DNA of 64,000 nucleotides from Cololabis saira. Its lineage: Eukaryota; Chordata; Actinopteri; Beloniformes; Belonidae. This document shows positions 52,438 through 64,000 of the stretch, in pieces. The position numbers and the translations under genes were made by a program. The notes beneath the pieces are model-generated. The model saw nothing but the letters and a program-made list of their open reading frames with translations. It did no database searches and was not told the origin of the DNA. The stretch lies in NCBI RefSeq assembly GCF_033807715.1, contig NC_084592.1, positions 26,387,501 through 26,451,500 of the forward strand. Direction: 5' to 3'. Positions within the stretch are counted from its first letter, which is position 1. The number at the start of each line of letters is the position of its first letter.

Positions 52438-52800
52438 TAAAGGGGACCTATTATGGCATTTAATGTATATTTTAAACAGGCCTTGAATGTCTTAAAAACA
52501 ATCAAAAGCTTGTTTTTTCTACATAAATCAGAAATTCGATGCGAGCATCAGGGACAAAATCAATTCCATTGCTTTATTTTCTATTGGACTGTCCTAACTG
52601 GCAGAGGGTTTAACGGTTTCAGTGTGGACAGAGAGCGTCCGATGTCACGCAGCTCGACGCGATAGTCGGACGCTCGCATGCAGTTACACGGTGTAAATGG
52701 ATCTTAAGCCTGAATTACGGTTCTGCGTTAAATCGACGCGTACCCTACGCCGTAGGCTCTGTGTTGGTGTAACGCGGAACCATAAATCAGCCTTTAGTTA
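52438..52800. repeat. Repeat starting TTAA-AGGGGACCTATTATGG, with foldback MITE copy 3
   Basis: AGGGGACCTATTATGGCATT is a common fish repeat start and follows TTAA, so a piggyBac-type origin is possible. The other end was not found. Foldback MITE at 52707-52793 (target TTA at 52704-52706 and 52794-52796). Confidence 0.4.
52707..52793. mobile_element. Foldback MITE, PIF/Harbinger-like, copy 3
   Basis: 87-bp internally deleted copy with TTA target duplication. Arms AGCCTGAATTACGGTTCTGC and reverse complement. Confidence 0.88.
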
Positions 52801-53409
52801 CCTGAAGGGGGGAACGGGTCACCTCGTCTTCATACTAATTCACACAGGACTTCACCTTTCAACCACTTACAAACTACAATTATGTGCTCAGAATCTGATA
52901 CTCCGACCTTTGTTGACACTCAGTACGTGCACATACAGCGATTCAAGCTGGTTGGAGATCATTTGCACACATCGTACTGACTTTTAAACTGCATGTGAAC
53001 ACCTTAAGCCAGTCAAGTCAATCTGATCAAACCGGATTCATCAACCCGCTTGCAGCACCTAGATAAGCCAGTCGCAACCGCCTTGTTAATGCCATGTGTA
53101 CGGAGACATGGATATTACAGTCTGCGCATGCTCGAGAATTTCCCCCGGGTGGGGTTTTCCCCCGGTGGAGGGGATTCACCCGGAAGTGAAAGGAGACGAC
53201 GCAACGCTGCTCAGTAGTAGCTCCCTGGGGTGTCGTGTGACTGCTTCAGGGGTGTCGTCAAAATATTTCCTATTCTGACATTTCATATATAAATACTGTA
53301 TTTTCGCGACCATACGGGCGCCGTGTGAAAAGGCATAGCCTCAGTCTTGTGTCATATTTCTGTATTTAAAACACACACGGCGCACCGACCGAAACGGCAC
53401 ACACACAAG

Positions 53410-53540
<131 letters not shown>

Positions 53541-53842
53541 GCACAGGAGTGTGCGTATTTAAAAATACAGCGGGAGCAAAACTTTGTTTGATTGTAGGCT
53601 ACTTTATTTCAGTTTTTACATTAATCAAACCCATTAAGTCTCATCCTCTGTTTCTGCATTAAAGAGCTCCGCTAAATCAGCTGTGCCAGTCCGAATTCCT
53701 CGCTGTCAGAGTCACGTTCCGTGCCGTGCGGCGCCTCGGAAATGCACACTTTTGCAAAAGCTCGCAAAATAATCCCAGCAGACACGTTAGCCCACGCATC
53801 AACAATCAATCTGCAAACTGTGGCATAAAAAAAAACAAAATA

Positions 53843-53886
53843 CGCCGTATCCTACGCCGTAGGCTCTGCGTCGATTTAACGCGGAC
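53843..53886. repeat. Foldback MITE fragment, copy 4
   Basis: Half of the family: TACGCCGTAGGCTCTGCGTC then GATTTAACGCGGACC. The other arm is missing. Confidence 0.6.
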
Positions 53887-56179
53887 CCAAACTCCGGAGC
53901 CGGCAGACAGAAATCTCTAAATTTCGGAGCAAATTTCTTAACAGGCGTAGCTACAACTGTTAGATTTCATCTATTAAACCAACATCTTCCTAAATGATTT
54001 ATTTCAGCCAGCATAATTCTCAACAGAGCAGCGTCCCAGAGAGAGTTTCTCTCCCGGGGCGACGCAGCAGCTTGACCCGGCGGACACGTCTCTTCTCGGG
54101 CTGTGAGCTGAGGTTGCTCCCCGGGGGCGGCGGCTCTTCTCATCTCCGAAAACATCGGGTCAAATTTCTTAACAGGCGTTATTTGGATAAACTGAGCTCC
54201 GGTTGCGGATCTTAAGGTTACCTTTATACCTGAAAAAATATTAAAACTTAATAAAGTGCCATATTAACAGCGCTACAGCTGAAATTAAAACAGCTTTTGG
54301 CTCTCTGCTTCCTGATCAGGTTAGGGATGAAAACGAGGGGTAGGGGGAGAAATGGGACAGGCACCTGGGCCAAGTGCCCTAGATCTCAAGTGCCCTAAAA
54401 TATCCCCCTTCTTTTTTAGGGGTTAGGGAAGAAAAGAAGGGCGAGTGAAGGAGAATTGGGATTGGCCCTTAGAATGCACTTTTTCCTTTCCTCGTTGTTA
54501 AGCGGAAGTGGCTCTTTGTTGAAATGGTTACCATGGTTACCTCGGGTACAGCGCCACCTAGCGTCACGGAGTCAGCCATGCTCTGGTTACAGTGCTGTGG
54601 ACATTCCTATGTTTGTAATTCCTATAATAGAGCCTAAATGAAAACACAAAGGGGAATTAAGCACACTTATTTATTTGACATATTTTCAGTTTATATACAC
54701 ATTGAAATGCCTCTTCTCTCTTATTACATCCATCCATCTGATTTGTTGTTCCGAGTTCGCTCCCGTTGTCGCCACTATCCTCGCGGGAACTGCGACCCAG
54801 GCTACAGCAGGTGGTAGTTCTCGCGAGGCGACGCTAGTGGCAATTCAGTTTGCTGTTTCAAAATTATTATATCATAAAACGTGAAATTTGCGGGAAAATA
54901 CTAATATGGGAAGACGGTGGGAAAGAGGGGTAAAATACGGTAGTTTCCCGGCCAAAACAGGAGACTGGACAGGCATGGCTTAAGGTTTGTCTCCCACTAG
55001 AGGAGTTTTATAAATAAAACTGAATTGGAAATCACATTGTTATCATTTATAATTTATAACATTGAGGAAATATATATACTATCCTCTTATGATATTTCTC
55101 CTCAGTTATGGTGTTAAGAATGCCAAATTGGTCCCCATAACATTCTTGCCAAGCAAACATTACCGTATCTTCCTGCTGAAATCCATTCTCGCTCAAACAC
55201 ACTTGTGTTGGAAGTTCAGAAATACTTCATAGTTCAGATATCCGGCTTGGATTCAACCCTAGCATTTTCCCCTCGGCCTTGTTGTAGCATCATGTTACTA
55301 AAGTTGTCCAACAGAGATAAATTCTGAGATTGTTGGGCTGGCTGCCATGTCCTTTCACAGCCACCACAGGAATTAGGCCACTAGATGATGCATTCATGTA
55401 AAGCCAAAGGAAAAACAAACAAATAAAGAAGAAGCCCTCTGGTATTGACACTCACACTTGTTTTAGTTCCAGTGTCTTTAAGTCTCCCTCATTGAATGAG
55501 CCCTGCCTCTATGATAATTGAGTTATTGGTTAAGGAGGAATGCCCCTCAAATTCTTTGCTCGGGACATGGCAGATTATTATGTTCAATTTGTAGTCAGAA
55601 GTTGGAATTTCCAAATTTCAACTGGAACACCCCCTGAGGTCTGAACTTGAAAGAAACCTTGCCTACCCCGACTTCCGGTCCCAACATGCTTGCTCTGCAC
55701 ATCAGCAAAGAAAACGCTCAGCTAATTTTACTGTGTACAACAGCTCTGTCATGTTTTATTCACATAAAGTCTGAGATATACACACAATACTGTTCACTTT
55801 TTATCCGTGGATGTGTTGCTATGCTGTTTGCACGTTCTAAATCACACATACAGAGTTGTGAATTGGTATTGCTCACAATGGGTGGCGGTGGGTACAGTTA
55901 TTCTCCAACTTTCCAGCTGGAACGCTGAAAACTCGGGTGTGACGTCATTCCGGGTTCTGATCTTCAACTTCGTCAAGGGAATGCACCATGTCCACTTGAA
56001 AGGCAGTATATACAGCAATTCTATTTCACAGTCACATACATAAGTAGCAGAAGAAAAGGCTGGACAGCGAATTGCTCCAGACAGTCCAGGACCAGTGTCT
56101 TCTGGGGGAGAAAGAAACTCAAAAACGAACTCAAAAGCTCCCAAACTAAAATATATCCCAAATGACAGTGCAAACAATA
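53887..56179. other. Intergenic, no recognised gene
   Basis: GC-rich parts at 54030-54140 and 54740-54840 carry no recognisable coding sequence. Some sequence looks repeat-like (GGGATGAAAACGAGGGGTAG near 54324) but no ends could be defined. Confidence 0.4.
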
Positions 56180-56181
56180 TA

Positions 56182-56646
56182 CTGTATTTTCTGGACTATA
56201 AGCCGCACCTGTATATAAGCCGCATCCACTCTATTAAAAAAAAAGCCGCAGGTATTTATGTTGTTAGATTACATATTTACTACATGAACAGAAGGATTTT
56301 GAACTGTAAATGATGTACATGTTTGTACCTAAATAGATCCTCTCCTAACAGTGTCTTTTAACACGGCAGCAACTTTGCTGATTAAAACGGGACAGAACCA
56401 AGAGAAAATAACCGGTATTTATTTATCTATTTATCTGTTTGAAATCTGCTTCTACCTACTTCTATCTGCTAAAGAAGAAGTAGCGTATTCTTCTTTGCAT
56501 TTATTTTGTCTTAGTTTTCATTCTAATTCCGGTTAGCGCTCCCCCTAGCGGTGGAAGAAAAATCCACAGAATAGCCGCACCTTTGTATAAGCCGCACGGT
56601 TCAAAACCTATGAAAAAAGTAGCGGCTTATAGTCCAGAAAATACGG
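56182..56646. mobile_element. Tc1/mariner-type MITE (CTGTATTTTCTGGACTATAAG ends)
   Basis: TA on both sides (56180-56181, 56647-56648). Ends CTGTATTTTCTGGACTATAA and (reverse) CCGTATTTTCTGGACTATAA, with AAGCCGCACC repeats inside. A familiar fish repeat type. It lies about 200 bp before the ftcdnl1 start. Confidence 0.88.
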
Positions 56647-56755
56647 TAACTGCTCACATCACATTAAATAACTTTTACATAAATGCAGAAAAACCTACTG
56701 TTAAATAAAACAACTCAACTTTATGTTTCAGAAGTTACATTTGTATCAATCCTGA

Positions 56756-62833
<6,078 letters not shown>

Positions 62834-63454
62834 GTGAGCTGGCGGCAGGTAGTAGCTAAAATTAATGTTAGACTATCTAATTGTTAACGTTTAAACCTGA
62901 AAAGCCAGGTCAAATGCGTATTTGGTATGAGCTCACAACAGAGGGGACTTTATCTCTGTACCTGATTGTCATCCTAAACGTAAGCACCAAACTCATGACA
63001 CTTGCTGCTTTGAAAACTATCTACTATATGGGCATTTCCACTTGCAGGAGTTCAGGGTCTTTGACTGAACAAAATAGCCCAGCCGATAATGCATCACCAT
63101 ACAAGGAGACAAAAAAGCAGCAAAAGAATAAAGAGAAGAAGAAACACATAAACAATGGATGCTACTTGCATTTTTTATTTTGGTATTTTCAGCACAGGTG
63201 GTAGTGATGAAGATTAAAAGTAAACCCCGCTCTGACCTCTACATTGTCGTAATACACCAACAAGACCTGAACCGACTCATCAATCCATCTATCCTTTTTT
63301 TCTTGTAATCTCCAACTTCATCAAATGTACTCGTAGCAAAATGTCTCTGGCCCAGATGGTTCAAATGAGTTGTGGTCACATGATTTATGTTCACGTGAGA
63401 GTGCTGAACAAAATGTAGAAATCCTGATTAGCAGAGTTATGGAGCTAGAACAGT
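62834..63454. other. Sequence after ftcdnl1 exon 4
   Basis: Reading through the donor gives only GELAAGSS then a stop. No further FTCD-like exon seen. Confidence 0.5.
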
Positions 63455-64000
63455 CTCATAATTCACAAATGCACACGTCGATCCACAAATGCACAGGACA
63501 AAATTCACAAATGCACAGACCGATTCACAAATGCACAGGACAAAATTACAAATGCACAGGACAAGTTTCACAAATGCACAGAACAATTCACACGTGCGTA
63601 GGACAAGATACACAAATGTATTTTTGATGCACACACAAATATAACCTGATTTACAAACCCTTTTCTGTCTGTGAGCTGCGCTGGATTTGTGTGTGACTTT
63701 TGAGACTCCCCTGACATGACTCAATCCACAAATACGTTTTTTTTAACACTGAAGGATCTGCAACCAATCAGATGTCTTCCGTTGTTTCATCCAATCTCAA
63801 AAGTCACACCAAAATCCAGCGCAGCTCACAGACAAAAAACGTTTGTAAATCAGGTTATTTTTGTGTGTGCATCAAAAACACATTTGTGTATATTGTCCTA
63901 CGCACTGTGAATTGTTCTGTGCATTTGTGAATCGGTCTGTGTATTTGTGAATTTTGTCCTGTGCATTTGTGGATCGGCGTGTGTATTTGTGAATTATGAG
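63455..64000. mobile_element. Long-inverted-repeat element with internal minisatellite
   Basis: The left arm starts CTCATAATTCACAAATGCAC (63455) and runs to about 63705. The right arm is its near-perfect reverse complement from about 63795 to the window end (GAATTATGAG). Arms over 200 bp hold about eight variants of TTCACAAATGCACAGGACAA. The 90-bp centre is non-coding. Outer flank on the right is off window. Confidence 0.85.

Noticed and set aside
53290..53345. Second CTGTATTTTC-type mariner MITE
   Set aside because: Start CTGTATTTTCGCGACC resembles a fish repeat end, but no matching opposite end or TA duplication was found.
63470..63620. CRISPR-like array of CACAAATGCACAG units
   Set aside because: Spacing is irregular, units are degenerate, and the whole set is mirrored in the opposite arm of an inverted-repeat element in a vertebrate genome.

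Overview
The window is vertebrate, almost certainly teleost, nuclear DNA on the + strand. It holds spliced genes with canonical GT-AG introns, very dense short DNA transposons (hAT, Tc1/mariner, PIF/Harbinger and piggyBac types), fish-type LINEs and long microsatellites. Four protein genes can be built exon by exon. Their protein similarity is judged from memory of the families, not from a search.

Layout: (1) 1-6535 is a hAT-type short element split by a complete Ty3/gypsy-class LTR retrotransposon (652-6514, minus strand) whose pol has integrase BEFORE reverse transcriptase, the order known from Gmr1-like elements. Both lie in an intron of the next gene. (2) 6770-12916 carries the last four coding exons of hecw2 (HECT E3 ligase, + strand), including the catalytic cysteine. 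(3) 19043-30561 is a complete seven-exon stk17b/DRAK2-like kinase (+ strand, 354 aa). Five of its six introns hold one hAT-type MITE each. (4) 35368-43446 is a three-exon c2orf69 (minus strand, about 313 aa). A nested transposon stack sits exactly on its first splice donor, which survives because it was copied in the target-site duplication. (5) 43789-56646 is a gene-free block of nested transposons, dominated by a decayed minus-strand L1 split by a piggyBac-type element and two other LINE pieces. (6) 56843-62833 carries the first four coding exons of ftcdnl1 (+ strand), including one likely GC-AG intron. The last exon is not visible. (7) 63455-64000 is a long-inverted-repeat element built from short 'CACAAATGCACAG'-like units, ending at the window edge.

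Gene order hecw2 - stk17b - c2orf69 - ftcdnl1 joins neighbours that in human lie on 2q32-q33. HECW2 and STK17B are adjacent there, and C2orf69 and FTCDNL1 are adjacent and head to head, as here. The four genes have unrelated jobs: ubiquitin ligation, an apoptosis-linked kinase, a mitochondrial esterase-like protein and a formiminotransferase N-domain-like protein. The link is conserved synteny, not an operon or pathway. No bacterial, phage or CRISPR system is present. The most unusual content is the reversed-order retrotransposon and several places where transposition or duplication has copied a splice donor.
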